Of a DNA stretch of 64,000 bases, positions 63,551 to 64,000 are shown one piece after another. The notes beneath the pieces were generated by a model, which saw only the letters and a program-made list of their open reading frames with translations, searched no databases and was not told where the DNA came from. How positions within the stretch are numbered: the first letter of the stretch is position 1; every line of letters starts with the position of its first letter. The DNA lies in assembly GCA_019828545.1 (NCBI GenBank), contig JACVRA010000073.1, forward strand, positions 558,001 through 622,000. The letters run 5' to 3'. The position numbers and the translations under genes were made by a program. Origin of the DNA: Paracamarosporium sp. OC-R06-R3. Its lineage: Eukaryota; Ascomycota; Dothideomycetes; Pleosporales; Didymosphaeriaceae.

Positions 63551-64000
63551 TTACTTGCTTTCTACTGGTCTGTAGATAAAGTAATCAAAATGTGCAGATT
63601 TTCCATGGCCGTTCAAGTCTGAACAAGCCAGGCCAACGAACGCTCCGGTGAAGCTACCGTTCGCTCCACGTGGCCCACATTCGTCGGAAAGCGTGGATGC
63701 ATCCCATACAGGTCCAATCTCTCCCAAGGAATCGTCGGAATCGAGCGCATAGAAGAACTGCAGCTCAGACTCCCGAATGCTCAAAGCTAGCTTGATCTTT
63801 TCAGAATTTGGCAGCAGAACAGGTTCTTGCAAAGGAAATTTAAGACGACCTTCTGGCCATGATGCCTCCGAGCTCATGATCGACAGACAACGTCGACCGT
63901 CGGCCTCCGCTGTAACGGTTAGATAGAAGAAGTTATAGCTGTTATAGTATGCTGTGAGACCTGCAAATTCTTGTTGGTTTTCGGGGCTGAAGCTGATGGT
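63551..64000 (-). CDS. GH43-type glycoside hydrolase, C-terminal beta-sandwich (partial, 5' end outside window)
   Basis: The frame is open from the window edge (64000) to the stop at 63551, giving 149 residues. It matches the C-terminal concanavalin-like domain of GH43 beta-xylosidases/arabinofuranosidases: ISFSPENQQEFAGLTAYYNS with YNFFYLTVTAEADG, KIKLALSIRESELQFFYALD, and the ending GSFTGAFVGLACSDLNGHGK then FDYFIYRPVE. This domain completes the substrate pocket of the five-bladed catalytic propeller, which lies beyond the window. Product: xylan or arabinan side-chain breakdown. A Met at 63877 is internal. Confidence 0.85.
   Translation of the reverse strand, partial: TISFSPENQQEFAGLTAYYNSYNFFYLTVTAEADGRRCLSIMSSEASWPEGRLKFPLQEPVLLPNSEKIKLALSIRESELQFFYALDSDDSLGEIGPVWDASTLSDECGPRGANGSFTGAFVGLACSDLNGHGKSAHFDYFIYRPVESK

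Noticed and set aside
1..64000. CRISPR arrays, bacterial operons or insertion sequences
   Set aside because: The DNA is fungal nuclear with spliceosomal introns; no spaced direct repeats or transposase frames were seen.

Overview
The window is nuclear DNA from a filamentous ascomycete (Pezizomycotina). Most genes are split by 45-90 nt introns with GT..AG ends and CTAA/CTGA-type branch sites. Recognisable single-copy genes (SNT2, MPH1, PSO2/SNM1, ERO1, cytosolic AlaRS, PTC7, RCR-type protein) match fungal families, and the accessory part carries polyketide synthase, HET and HELLP/NLR sequences typical of this group. A Dothideomycete is my best guess, but that is an inference without a database comparison. 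All exon coordinates come from reading splice sites and frame continuity by eye. Layout: 1-7 kb holds an SR-type PWI splicing factor, a CBS-domain protein, a mitochondrial PP2C phosphatase (PTC7-like), a TIM-barrel 3-dehydroshikimate-dehydratase-like enzyme and a short Erg28-like membrane protein. 7-14 kb is gene-poor and contains a protein built around a 24-bp minisatellite, a GPI-anchored surface protein and a six-exon secreted acidic protein. 14.4-20.8 kb holds a divergent pair: a DUF676 lipase-like esterase with an unusual Gly/Asn-rich tail, and a 1421-residue coiled-coil and proline-rich protein whose N-terminus has a similar Gly/Gln motif. 20.9-47.8 kb is the conserved housekeeping core: PSO2/SNM1, alanyl-tRNA synthetase (with what looks like a second, mitochondrial start), a small nuclear-type protein, an RCR-type membrane protein, SNT2, a 3.1-kb GC-rich gene-free stretch, a Cys-rich GPI protein, MPH1, an arsenate-reductase-like rhodanese and ERO1. 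47.8-64 kb is accessory: a rhodopsin-like membrane protein, a cluster of decayed genes (epoxide hydrolase, polyketide synthase KR-ACP tail, HET C-terminus, a gene with two TGG-to-TAG-type stops), a PEBP-family gene, a large glycosylated membrane protein, AT-rich stretches and a tRNA-Gly-like half. It ends with the most interesting locus, a HELLP-type death-domain protein divergently paired with a truncated NLR. These two share an 11-of-22 identical Gly/Gln/Asn motif, C-terminal in HELLP and N-terminal in the NLR, which is the expected geometry for amyloid-templated (RHIM-like, PP-motif) programmed cell death. The last 450 bases are the 3' end of a GH43-type glycoside hydrolase gene.
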